Below are positions 1 to 6,637 of a stretch of DNA of 10,346 nucleotides, in pieces; positions within the stretch are counted from its first letter, which is position 1, and the number at the start of each line of letters is the position of its first letter. The position numbers and the translations under genes were made by a program. The DNA is from Acidimicrobiales bacterium (GTDB lineage Bacteria > Actinomycetota > Acidimicrobiia > Acidimicrobiales > Palsa-688): positions 1 through 10,346 of the forward strand of contig JAFAWZ010000304.1 of NCBI GenBank assembly GCA_019241495.1. The letters are read 5' to 3'. The notes below the pieces were generated by a model. That model ran no database searches. It saw nothing but the letters and a program-made list of their open reading frames with translations, and was not told where the DNA came from.

Positions 1-1
1 T

Positions 2-133
2 CTCGCCATCTGGGACGAAGCGGCCACCAACCATCGCGCTCTGGCCGATCACTTTCATCCCCGACCCCAGCACCGCCTGATGCGGCGCTGCACGGTCGAT
101 GGGACTGCTCCCTACTTCAGTCGTACGACCTAG
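2..133 (+). CDS. C-terminal end of a TauD/TfdA-family 2-oxoglutarate-dependent dioxygenase (5' end outside the window)
   Basis: The plus frame open from the window edge to a TAG at 131-133 encodes about 43 residues. They contain IWDEAATNH, ALADH and RLMRRCTVDGTAPY, which line up with the C-terminal signature of the TauD/TfdA family (TauD has WDNRATQH, then MHRATIIGDKP). In that family the His after 'AT.' is the distal iron ligand, and the Arg before the '.T..G' motif binds the 2-oxoglutarate carboxylate. Both are present here. The family oxidises sulfonates, phenoxyacids, amino acids and similar substrates with Fe(II), oxygen and 2-oxoglutarate; the substrate cannot be told from this fragment. 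The spacing between the His and the Arg is about three residues longer than in TauD. The gene ends 15 bases before the convergent VOC gene. The family call rests on a short stretch, so it is good but not certain. Confidence 0.72.
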   Translation, partial: LAIWDEAATNHRALADHFHPRPQHRLMRRCTVDGTAPYFSRTT

Positions 134-148
134 CCTCTTACCGGACTC

Positions 149-649
149 TCAGTCCCCGTCCAGCCGTTGGTCGAACTGAAGCAGGATCCCGTCGGGATCC
201 TCGAAGATGCAGGTGAGGATCCGCTCGTCGTTGGCCTCGCCGTAACCGCCGGTGTCCACCACAGCGGGCCCGAACCGGAACCTGACGCCCACGGAGGCCA
301 GGACCTCGGCACGTCGCTCGAGGTCGTTCACCCAGAAACCGAAGTGGTGGATACCCAACTGGTCGAGCCGTAGAGGCAGCTCGTCGCCTACCGCGCTCGG
401 CGCTGAAAGGACGACGAACATGGTCTGTGGGTCCAGGTCCCACCGTAGGTAGACGGCGCGGCGGCGGCGCGCCGAGTAGCGGTTGAGGCCGCCGGCGTCG
501 GGAGGCGGCGGTTCGCCGGCTGGATGCTCCCTGCCTTCCATCCGATCCAAGGTGACCTGCATGCCCATCAGGTCGCGATAGAACGGCAGCGATCGGTCCA
601 TGTCCGTCACGCCGATCGCGACGTGGGACACCCCGACGGGGCCGCTCAC
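149..649 (-). CDS. VOC-superfamily (glyoxalase/bleomycin resistance/dioxygenase fold) protein
   Basis: This 166-residue protein has the two beta-alpha-beta-beta-beta halves of a vicinal-oxygen-chelate domain. The first half starts with SHVAIGVTDMDRSLPFYRDL (residues 8-27). The second starts with GIHHFGFWVNDLERRAEVL (99-117) and ends in FEDPDGILLQF (149-159). The likely metal-ligand histidines are H9 and H102. At the position of the usual second-half glutamate (DPDG..iEl) there is Q158, and the end of the first half (MFVVLSAP, 77-84) lacks the usual Glu, so metal binding may be altered. The start is a GTG whose first bases overlap the TGA of the upstream deacylase (GTGA at 649-646), implying translational coupling. 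The chemistry is unknown: family members include glyoxalases, extradiol dioxygenases, epimerases and resistance proteins. A role on the same small-molecule substrate as the deacylase is inferred from the operon only. Confidence 0.9.
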   Translation of the reverse strand: MSGPVGVSHVAIGVTDMDRSLPFYRDLMGMQVTLDRMEGREHPAGEPPPPDAGGLNRYSARRRRAVYLRWDLDPQTMFVVLSAPSAVGDELPLRLDQLGIHHFGFWVNDLERRAEVLASVGVRFRFGPAVVDTGGYGEANDERILTCIFEDPDGILLQFDQRLDGD

Positions 650-2355
650 GACGCCCGAACCACATCGATGCCCGAGCGCAGCACGACACCCGGCCGCTCG
701 TCGCTGATCAGGCCTCCCGACACGACCGGGACCCCCGCCACCAACACCTCTTCGATGCCTTCAGGCTCGGAGAAGAGCCGGTACGCCCCGCCGGGCATGT
801 CGTTGCGGCCTCGCACCGCGCCGGGGCCTACCCGGTCGGGGTCGAACACGCACAGGTCGGCGTGTGCCCCCACCTCGATACGGCCCCGGTCCGAGAGGCC
901 GTACAGACGGGCGGGCTCGTCGGTCAGCATCCGCACGGCGGCCTCCAGGGTGGCCACCTCGTGTTCCCGGCTGGCCGCGAGTAGAGCGGTCGAGGCATTG
1001 AAGGAGTCGATGAGGTCGACGTGCGCGCCCGCATCCGATCCGCCGATCATCACGTCGTGGTTACGAAGCACGTCGGCCCGCAGCCGCCACGTCACCTCGT
1101 CAAGACCTGGGGTAGCCGGCAGCAGTCCGGTACCCAGGTTGTCGTCGCAAACGACGTCCATCAGGACATCGAACGGGTCTCTCCCCTCCTCGCGCGCGAT
1201 GTCGCCCACTACCCGCCCGGTATAGCGCCGGTGCTGGGGGGCCAACGGCTCGGCCAACGTGAAGGCGGGCCAGTCGACGAACCGCTTGAAGTTGTCGCCG
1301 AGCGCCTCCGCGGGTACGGCCGCCATCCGCCTCCGGTTCTCGGGATCCCGGAGCGCCCGGACCAGCTCGGCGCCCTCGAGGGCCATCACTTCTCGCCAGC
1401 CGGGGAGGTTCGAGAACGTCCGGTTGCCCGCCATCGTTACCCGCAGCGTGAGGGCGGTAGGAAGGGTCAGACCGACCACCCGGCCGCCCCGCCGGGCGGC
1501 GTGCTCGGCCGCCGTCATCTGCTGGCGGAAGGTCTCGGGATGCTCCGCATCAAGGAGCAGCAGGTTCCAATTCACCGGGCACCCACCTGTGGTGCTCATC
1601 GTCGCCATCAGGTCCATGACCTCCGCCGCGAAGGGCTCCGGTCCAGGGGAGAACTCGAGCACCGAGGCACCCGACCGGCGAACGACCTCACACAGGGCGG
1701 TGATCTCGGCGGCGTCGGCGGTGCGCGACGGGACGGGGTTCCCGTACCCGTCGTAGTGGGTCTTGGACCACGACGAGGAGAACCCGAGAGCACCCTGGGC
1801 GAGGCCCTGAGCGAGAAGGCGACCCATGGCGGCCAGTTGCTCGTCGTTGGCCGCCGAGTCGACCGCGGCGTCGCCCATCACCACCCGCCGCAGTGTGGAG
1901 TGACCCACCAAGAAGCCGACGTTGATGGCGGTATGGCCTTCGAAACGGCTGACCCACTCCTCGAACGAGCTCCATTCCCAGTCTGACGCGAGGCCCAGCG
2001 CCTCGAGGGGAATACCCTCGACAGCCCCGAGCATGCGTTGGACGTACTCCGCGGAGCCCGGGTCGAGAGGGAAGACCGAGAAACCACAGTTGCCCCCCAC
2101 CGCGGTAGTCACACCGTGCAGCACGGACGGGGCCAGCGTCTCGTCCCAAAGGACCTGGGCGTCGTAATGGGTGTGGATGTCGACGAAGCCGGGAGAAACG
2201 ATCTTGCCCTCGACGTCCAAGCGTCTCCGGGCGCGGACTCCAGTGAGGTCCCCCAACGCGGCGACGCGAGCGGCCGTGATACCCACGTCCTGGCGCTGGG
2301 CTCGAGCGCCGGTCCCATCCACCACCAAACCCCCTGCCAACACGAGGTCGTACAT
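646..2355 (-). CDS. N-acyl-D-amino-acid deacylase-type amidohydrolase
   Basis: This 569-residue protein of the metal-dependent amidohydrolase superfamily resembles the D-aminoacylase/N-acyl-D-glutamate deacylase group, which hydrolyses N-acyl-D-amino acids to a fatty or acetic acid plus the D-amino acid in the cytoplasm. The N-terminal beta-sandwich segment reads YDLVLAGGLVVDGTG. It is followed by the HxH metal motif in GFVDIHTHYDAQ (H61, H63), GGNCGFS with the D-aminoacylase-type Cys (C90), GHSTLRRVVMG (151-161), and the catalytic-Asp motif GGSDAGAH (D441). The C-terminus has ADLCVFDPDRVGPGAV and a VLVAGVPVV strand, typical of the family. At 569 residues it is longer than classical D-aminoacylases (about 480) but usual for actinobacterial members. 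ATG 2355 is preferred over GTG 2376 because GGGGGAG lies just upstream of it. The exact substrate is uncertain, since this group also contains hydantoinase-like and lactonase-like members. Confidence 0.9.
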   Translation of the reverse strand: MYDLVLAGGLVVDGTGARAQRQDVGITAARVAALGDLTGVRARRRLDVEGKIVSPGFVDIHTHYDAQVLWDETLAPSVLHGVTTAVGGNCGFSVFPLDPGSAEYVQRMLGAVEGIPLEALGLASDWEWSSFEEWVSRFEGHTAINVGFLVGHSTLRRVVMGDAAVDSAANDEQLAAMGRLLAQGLAQGALGFSSSWSKTHYDGYGNPVPSRTADAAEITALCEVVRRSGASVLEFSPGPEPFAAEVMDLMATMSTTGGCPVNWNLLLLDAEHPETFRQQMTAAEHAARRGGRVVGLTLPTALTLRVTMAGNRTFSNLPGWREVMALEGAELVRALRDPENRRRMAAVPAEALGDNFKRFVDWPAFTLAEPLAPQHRRYTGRVVGDIAREEGRDPFDVLMDVVCDDNLGTGLLPATPGLDEVTWRLRADVLRNHDVMIGGSDAGAHVDLIDSFNASTALLAASREHEVATLEAAVRMLTDEPARLYGLSDRGRIEVGAHADLCVFDPDRVGPGAVRGRNDMPGGAYRLFSEPEGIEEVLVAGVPVVSGGLISDERPGVVLRSGIDVVRAS

Positions 2356-2429
2356 CGCTCCCCCGATCACGAGCACGCTGATTGTCCGGCTCGACCTTAA
2401 CCCGGCTCCGAAGCAGAAACCTGGCTCTC

Positions 2430-2897
2430 CTAGAGGTCGCGCTCGTACACGAACATCAGCGGGCCGTCGCCTCCCCCACTTCGGTTCGAGAAGCCCAGGC
2501 TCTCGTAGAGGTTGCGGGCCGCCAGGTCGGGTTCGTCGACGCCGATGTCGATGGTGTCGGCACCACGTTCTCGGGCGATCTCGACGGCCGCCTCCATCAG
2601 AGCACGGCCCAAGCCCCTGCCTCGCCGGTCCGGCCTGACGTAGAGCTCAGCGAGGTAACACTCCGAGCCGGCGCTCCAGATCGCCGGACGAAAGCGCAGG
2701 ACGGCGACGCCATCTGGCCCCTCTCCCGCGACGACGACAACCGTATCGCCCAGCCCCAACAGGTACCCGATGCGCTCCGCCAGGGCGGCCGGCTCCGGGG
2801 TGGGCTCGTCGAACTCCCGGTTGAAGTCGTGCAATAGCTGGCCGGCCGCCGCCGCATCGGACAGGTCGCAGATGCGGACCGGGTGGGCAGCCTTCAT
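2430..2897 (-). CDS. GNAT-family N-acetyltransferase
   Basis: This is a 155-residue single-domain GNAT protein. The fold order is visible. There is an N-terminal strand (PVRICDLSDAAAA, 6-18) and a helix with the substrate-loop region. The central strand YLAELYVRPDRRGRGLGRAL (81-100) carries the acetyl-CoA pyrophosphate-binding motif R-x-x-G-x-G (R92-G97). Next come a helix (MEAAVEIARERG), a strand (TIDIGVDE) and the late motif ARNLYESLGFSNRS (127-140) with the usual Tyr. It transfers an acetyl group from acetyl-CoA to an amine; the acceptor cannot be predicted. The ATG at 2897 gives the normal family length. The frame stays open upstream to 3146, but that extension is Arg-rich, runs into the 3' end of the permease gene and has no GNAT similarity. 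No strong ribosome-binding site is seen. It lies 74 bases upstream of the deacylase on the same strand and may be co-transcribed with it. Confidence 0.92.
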   Translation of the reverse strand: MKAAHPVRICDLSDAAAAGQLLHDFNREFDEPTPEPAALAERIGYLLGLGDTVVVVAGEGPDGVAVLRFRPAIWSAGSECYLAELYVRPDRRGRGLGRALMEAAVEIARERGADTIDIGVDEPDLAARNLYESLGFSNRSGGGDGPLMFVYERDL

Positions 2898-2961
2898 CGC
2901 CGCGAATCGTACTTGCGCCGGCCCGAACAGCCCGCCCGTCGGGTTTCTATGGACACTTCGC

Positions 2962-3012
2962 TTTTCTGCGGACGCTGGTTGCCAGATCTTGTAGACAAGC
3001 GTCCGCAGAAAA
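2962..3012. repeat. Perfect 15-bp inverted repeat with a 21-base spacer
   Basis: TTTTCTGCGGACGCT at 2962-2976 is exactly reverse-complementary to AGCGTCCGCAGAAAA at 2998-3012. The spacer contains a second, partly overlapping dyad CTTGT-AG-ACAAG at 2988-2999. The structure sits between the permease stop (3077) and the GNAT start (2897), 65 bases downstream of the sigma/anti-sigma/ABC operon. As RNA it would form a strong hairpin with an A/U base. No clear U-run follows on the minus strand. It could be a terminator without a U-tract, as is common in actinobacteria, an mRNA 3'-end stabiliser, a 5' leader element of the GNAT gene, or the remnant of a small inverted-repeat element. The repeat is seen directly; the role is inference. 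Confidence 0.8.
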
Positions 3013-3076
3013 CGCCCGGCCCGGCCCGGATCTCGGCGGCGGACGGGACGGGCAGGGGACGGCCCGGAGAGGAGGG

Positions 3077-3922
3077 TCAGAGCTCTCGCCGCTCGAAGCT
3101 GATCACGCTGCCGACCAGAACGATGACGAACCAGGCCGACACCCACAGCAAGTAGTACCAGCTCGGCCCGGTGTGGACGAAGAACGGATCAGCGTTTCTC
3201 CCCTCGCTCAGCCGTTCGGCCATCATCGAGGTTGGCTCCAGGTGGTAGATGGCCCCGTGCCATAGGCCGTCGGTCGGAAGGACATAGCGGCTGACCGAGC
3301 CGATGGTGCGCATGGCATTGATGTTGAACGTGGAGCCGAGGGAACCGACCACACCCGCAAGCCACGCCGCGCCGAAGAGGGCAATACCTATCACGCCGGC
3401 CGCCAGGCTCGACAGCCGGGTGCTGAGCAACAGCGCGAGGGTCAGGAGCAGCAGGCCTTCGCTGAAGAGGAACACCGTTATGAGCACGGGGCTCGGGGGA
3501 AGGTAGCCGCTGACCGCGTCCACCACCCCCATCTCCAGGGCCGACACCGCGATGGCATAGCCGGCGAGCAAGACGGCCAGGCCGAGCCATTTCCCAACGA
3601 GGATCTCGCTCCTCCGGATCGGCCGGGCGCCCACAGTGAGCAGAACCCCCGACTCCACCTCCGACGCGACCGCGGGCGAGGCCATCGCCGAGGCGCTCAG
3701 GGCGACCACGAAGCTGAACATGAACATGAACAGGATCAGCGCCTGGGGCACAGCCAGGTTCGACTCGCCGGATGTGAGGCTGTGGGAATGGCTCAGCCTC
3801 TCGAACCCCCAAGCGCTCAGGCCGACCATGACGACGGTGATGGCCGCCAGCGCGGCAACCAATCGTCGTCGGGCCGCTTCTCGGATGGTGAGCGATGCGA
3901 TCGTGAGTATCCGGAAGGTCAT
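3077..3922 (-). CDS. ABC-2-type transporter permease (NosY/ABC2_membrane-like)
   Basis: This 281-residue integral membrane protein has about six hydrophobic segments, near residues 22-42, 62-85, 113-136, 144-166, 170-196 and 256-276. The start MTFRILTIASLTIREAARRR is typical of the NosY/GldF-like ABC-2 permeases, in which an amphipathic helix and an Arg cluster precede TM1. Between TM2 and TM3 lies ASPAVASEVESGVLLTVGARPIRRSEILVGKWLG, which carries the conserved E..SG.l......RPI.R..i...K motif of this family (cytoplasmic coupling region). The ATG start overlaps the ATPase stop (ATGA, 3922-3919), so the two are translated together and should form one transporter, with two permease and two ATPase chains. 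ABC-2 systems are usually exporters of lipids, polysaccharides, antibiotics or Na+; the substrate is unknown. Being last in an ECF-sigma operon suggests an envelope-related or detoxification role. Confidence 0.92.
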   Translation of the reverse strand: MTFRILTIASLTIREAARRRLVAALAAITVVMVGLSAWGFERLSHSHSLTSGESNLAVPQALILFMFMFSFVVALSASAMASPAVASEVESGVLLTVGARPIRRSEILVGKWLGLAVLLAGYAIAVSALEMGVVDAVSGYLPPSPVLITVFLFSEGLLLLTLALLLSTRLSSLAAGVIGIALFGAAWLAGVVGSLGSTFNINAMRTIGSVSRYVLPTDGLWHGAIYHLEPTSMMAERLSEGRNADPFFVHTGPSWYYLLWVSAWFVIVLVGSVISFERREL

Positions 3923-4950
3923 CTCTCGTCCAAGAGCTCGAGAAAGCGATCTTCGAGGCTTTGATGCTCGGGGATCACGGCCTCGACCCGCCCACCGCCA
4001 CCGATGATGGCGGCGACCAGATCAGGAATGCTGTCGTTCTCGATCCGCTCCAGGATGATCCAGTCCCCGTCGCGCTGCCACGCCCCGAACTTCGACAGGA
4101 TCTTCGTGCATGAACCGTCGACCGTGCCGAGCTTGACCCGAACCCGCCCATGCTGCCCGAGCAGCTCGGCCAGGGTGCCGGTGGCGATGGCCACACCCTT
4201 GTCCAGCACGGCCACCCGGTCGCAGACCTGTTCTGCCTCAGCGAGAAGATGGGTGTTCAAGAACACCGTCTTGCCGCGGGTTCTGAGGCCGCGGATGATC
4301 TGGCGCATGTCGTGGCGACCGACTGGGTCCAAGGCACTGGTCGGCTCGTCGAGCACGACCAGCTCGGGGTCTCCGAGCAGAGCGACGCCCAAACCGAGGC
4401 GCTGCTGCATGCCTTTGGAGAAACCTCCCACCTTGTCCCCCGAGCGGTCGGTCAGCCCCGAGACACGAAGCGAATCGGCTACTGCCTGATCCCACGACCG
4501 CTTTGGCAGCTCCAAGAGACGGCAGTGCAGCGCGAGCACCTCTGCCGCGTTCAGCCACGGCTGGAAACGGAACAGCTCGGGCAGGTAACCGATGCGCCGC
4601 CTCGTCTCGCGGTCGCCGATGGGAGCACCCAAGACCATGGCTTCCCCGCCGCTCGGGCGCACCAGTCCCAAGAGCATCTTGACCACTGTCGTCTTGCCTG
4701 CTCCGTTGGGCCCGAGGAAACCGAACACCTCGCCGCGCCCGACCGACATCGAGAGCGAGGCGACTGCGACAGTCTTGCCGTAACGCTTGTGCAACCCGAG
4801 GGCATGGATCGCGGGCGAGCCCCGGCCGCCCGGATCCCCCTGACTGCTTTCGGCCTCGGATCCACCCGGAACGGAGCTGGGCACCGGCGGGCCGGTGCCG
4901 GGGCCGTTGAAAGGACGGGCGAAGTGGTCAGCGGAGCTGGTCTGCGACAC
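3919..4950 (-). CDS. ABC transporter ATP-binding protein (ABC-2 export type)
   Basis: This 343-residue ATPase is the partner of the downstream permease. The Walker A is GPNGAGKTT (80-88). The GYLPE stretch (121-125) lies in the Q-loop region of CcmA/NatA-type ATPases. The signature is GGFSKGMQQRLG (175-186), the Walker B with catalytic Glu is VVLDEP (198-203), the D-loop is SALDP, and the switch histidine is H234 in LNTHLLAE. A C-terminal domain of about 85 residues follows, as in drug/lipid exporter ATPases. Before the domain there is a polar Gly/Pro/Ser-rich extension of about 45 residues, longer than usual. The start is GTG at 4950, with AAGGTG six bases upstream; a second in-frame GTG at codon 23 is the only obvious alternative. 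Its first 23 bases overlap the 3' end of the anti-sigma gene, tying it to that operon. Confidence 0.95.
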   Translation of the reverse strand: MSQTSSADHFARPFNGPGTGPPVPSSVPGGSEAESSQGDPGGRGSPAIHALGLHKRYGKTVAVASLSMSVGRGEVFGFLGPNGAGKTTVVKMLLGLVRPSGGEAMVLGAPIGDRETRRRIGYLPELFRFQPWLNAAEVLALHCRLLELPKRSWDQAVADSLRVSGLTDRSGDKVGGFSKGMQQRLGLGVALLGDPELVVLDEPTSALDPVGRHDMRQIIRGLRTRGKTVFLNTHLLAEAEQVCDRVAVLDKGVAIATGTLAELLGQHGRVRVKLGTVDGSCTKILSKFGAWQRDGDWIILERIENDSIPDLVAAIIGGGGRVEAVIPEHQSLEDRFLELLDER

Positions 4951-6049
4951 TCAATACACCTTGCTGATCGACCAGGCCGGCCACCGCGTGCACCACACCT
5001 GCTCCGTCCTCCCACACCACGGCTGAGGCCACTTGAGACCGATCTGACATCACCACGCCCGGCCAGCTCCCTACCTGCACCGACTTGGAGACCATGCCGG
5101 CCGGCGCCGGGACCGGCAACACGTTCGATATGTTGCCCAACAGCCGGAGCTCTTCGGCCAGGTTGGCAGGTACCCCGCGCTGAGACAGCAAGAAGTTCTC
5201 GATCTGGCCGATAGTGGCTCCCGTCGAGGTCGCCGTCGGCCTCGGCAACGTCAAGATGCCAAGGGTGGGGACCTCTGCCGCGCCCGAGCGAGACCCGTAG
5301 CCGACGAAGATGGCCGGCCCGAGGTTCATCACGGCGGACGCTCCCGCCAAGCTTCCGGCGGCAGAGTCGAAGGTCACGCTGACGGTCAGCTTCGGCTGGA
5401 CGACATAGGTCATCGGCGACCCCACCCCGGCCGGGAGGCGCCCGGGCAAAGCGATCCGGATACCGGCGAGAGACTCGGCCTCGGCCAACGAGCCGACCTG
5501 GCGGCCCTGGCCGACCGACGCCCAGCGCAAGCTCCCGAACGGGAGGTAACCGGTACCGTTCGAGGTGGGGAGGCCGGCGGGCCCACTGGTGTCGGAGAAG
5601 CTCATAAAGGAGGAGATGGCCTGGAAATCACTGGGCGTCACCGCGACCGGCGCAACCCTGGTCGGCGCGAACACGCCGGTGACGGTCGCCGCTGCAGCCG
5701 CTCCACCTGCCACCGTGACGACCAGGGCACCCGCTACTACCGCGGTGCGAACTGATAGGTTTCCCCCGCGGCGCCGGCGGCGGCCAGGCGAACGGACGGC
5801 CAGATGGGCCGGGGAGCGTGTCAGCCCTGAGCGGCCCAGCCGTTCCTGCAGATCCTGCCAACCGCGCTCCACATCTGGGGCCGGGCGGGGCCCGGATAGC
5901 AGCCGGGCAGCTATCCCTGCCGACCCAGCGATCTGGTGGCGCCGGGCGGTGCAGCGCCGGCAATGCCTGATGTGCTCGAAGGTCGAATCGGCAATGGCGA
6001 ACGGCTCGTCTTCGAGTCGGCGCAGGACTCCATCAGAAGCGTGACGCAT
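4928..6049 (-). CDS. Membrane-bound zinc-finger anti-sigma factor with a large extracytoplasmic domain
   Basis: This 373-residue protein directly follows the ECF sigma gene. The cytoplasmic part carries HIRHCRRC (H26-x3-C30-x2-C33), the H-x3-C-x2-C core of the ZAS anti-sigma domain. An Arg-rich stretch (about 86-95) is followed by one transmembrane helix (about 98-126, SVRTAVVAGALVVTVAGG...) and an extracytoplasmic part of about 245 residues. The latter contains GIRIALPGRLPAG (197-209) and, near the end, GVVMSDRSQVASAVVWEDG. I recognise no named domain with certainty; it broadly resembles the DUF4367/RseB-like sensor domains fused to anti-sigma factors. The expected role is to hold the cognate sigma factor at the membrane until a signal reaches the outer domain. 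ATG 6049 is chosen over the adjacent ATG 6052 because GGAGG then lies six bases upstream. The 5' end overlaps the sigma gene and the 3' end overlaps the ATPase gene. Confidence 0.88.
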   Translation of the reverse strand: MRHASDGVLRRLEDEPFAIADSTFEHIRHCRRCTARRHQIAGSAGIAARLLSGPRPAPDVERGWQDLQERLGRSGLTRSPAHLAVRSPGRRRRRGGNLSVRTAVVAGALVVTVAGGAAAAATVTGVFAPTRVAPVAVTPSDFQAISSFMSFSDTSGPAGLPTSNGTGYLPFGSLRWASVGQGRQVGSLAEAESLAGIRIALPGRLPAGVGSPMTYVVQPKLTVSVTFDSAAGSLAGASAVMNLGPAIFVGYGSRSGAAEVPTLGILTLPRPTATSTGATIGQIENFLLSQRGVPANLAEELRLLGNISNVLPVPAPAGMVSKSVQVGSWPGVVMSDRSQVASAVVWEDGAGVVHAVAGLVDQQGVLSVADQLR

Positions 6050-6608
6050 CATTGGCCTCCCTGGTGAGGATCTCCTTACCGAGCATCTCCTTGCCAAGAG
6101 CCGACTCAGCCCGGCGGAGCAGCGTCCCAACCTGTCCTACCTTGACATCGAGCGCATCGGCGATCTCCACGTAGCTCATCCCGCCGTGACGTAACACCAA
6201 CACCGTCGAGGCCCGGGTCGACAGCCTCGACAGCGCGGCGCGCAGCTCTTGAACAGCCTCTTTGTGAAGAACGGCGTCTTCGGGACCAGGGACCGACAGT
6301 TCCGACGCCGTGAGCCAGTGGCGGCGCACCCGCCGCCGGTCGCCCCGAAGCAGGTTCAGCGCGGTGTGGACGGCGGCGACCTTCACCCAACCGGGTGCTC
6401 TATCGACATCACCACGGAAGCGCTCGTGCGCCGCGATGAACACCTCCTGAGCGACGTCATGGGCTACGTGCTGGTCGCCCAGCACGCTGGCGGCCAGTCG
6501 GACAACGGGGGCATAGTTCTTCCGATAGAAGACCTCAAAAGATGATGAAGAGCCAAACTGGTCGTCCTGAGTGGCACCGCCGCTCACGTGAAGTCGCCTG
6601 AGCATCAC
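6033..6608 (-). CDS. ECF-type RNA polymerase sigma factor
   Basis: This 191-residue sigma-70-family protein has only regions 2 and 4. Region 2 spans about 24-92 (FEVFYRKNYAPVVRLAASVL, then HVAHDVAQEVFIAAHERF, and the -10-contacting WVKVAAVHTALNLLRGDRRR). Region 4 spans about 118-172 (LRAALSRLSTRASTVLVLRHGGMSYVEIADALDVKVGQVGTLLRRAESAL), with the helix-turn-helix that reads the -35 element. It directs RNA polymerase to a small regulon and is expected to be held inactive by the downstream membrane anti-sigma factor. The start is uncertain: GTG 6608 is immediately followed by ATG 6605, and GTG 6587 is another option; none has a strong ribosome-binding site. A candidate self-recognised promoter lies 30-54 bases upstream. 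The C-terminus has an imperfect tandem LGKEMLGKEIL just before the overlap with the anti-sigma gene. Confidence 0.95.
   Translation of the reverse strand: MMLRRLHVSGGATQDDQFGSSSSFEVFYRKNYAPVVRLAASVLGDQHVAHDVAQEVFIAAHERFRGDVDRAPGWVKVAAVHTALNLLRGDRRRVRRHWLTASELSVPGPEDAVLHKEAVQELRAALSRLSTRASTVLVLRHGGMSYVEIADALDVKVGQVGTLLRRAESALGKEMLGKEILTREANDASRF
6056..6060 (-). promoter_or_regulatory. Ribosome-binding site deciding the anti-sigma start
   Basis: GGAGG on the minus strand precedes two consecutive ATG codons (6052 and 6049) by three and six bases. The six-base spacing favours ATG 6049. The site lies inside the last codons of the sigma gene, so anti-sigma translation is probably coupled to sigma translation. 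Confidence 0.7.
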
Positions 6609-6637
6609 CTACACAGCACCACGAACCGCCAAAATAT

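Noticed and set aside
1021..1986. A 321-codon open frame on the plus strand opposite the deacylase gene
   Set aside because: It lies entirely antisense to a strongly conserved amidohydrolase, has no recognisable domain and has the composition expected of a shadow frame in GC-rich DNA.
2898..3146. N-terminal extension of the GNAT gene to an upstream start
   Set aside because: The added 83 residues are Arg-rich without similarity, run across the inverted repeat and overlap the permease gene; ATG 2897 gives the normal GNAT length.
4150..5214. A 354-codon open frame on the plus strand opposite the ABC ATPase and anti-sigma genes
   Set aside because: It spans two genes on the other strand, is rich in Arg/Pro/His and shows no motif; the minus-strand reading has every ABC ATPase motif.
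5536..5562. CGAACGG...CCGTTCG inverted repeat
   Set aside because: It lies inside the anti-sigma coding region and is short; it most likely reflects codon content.
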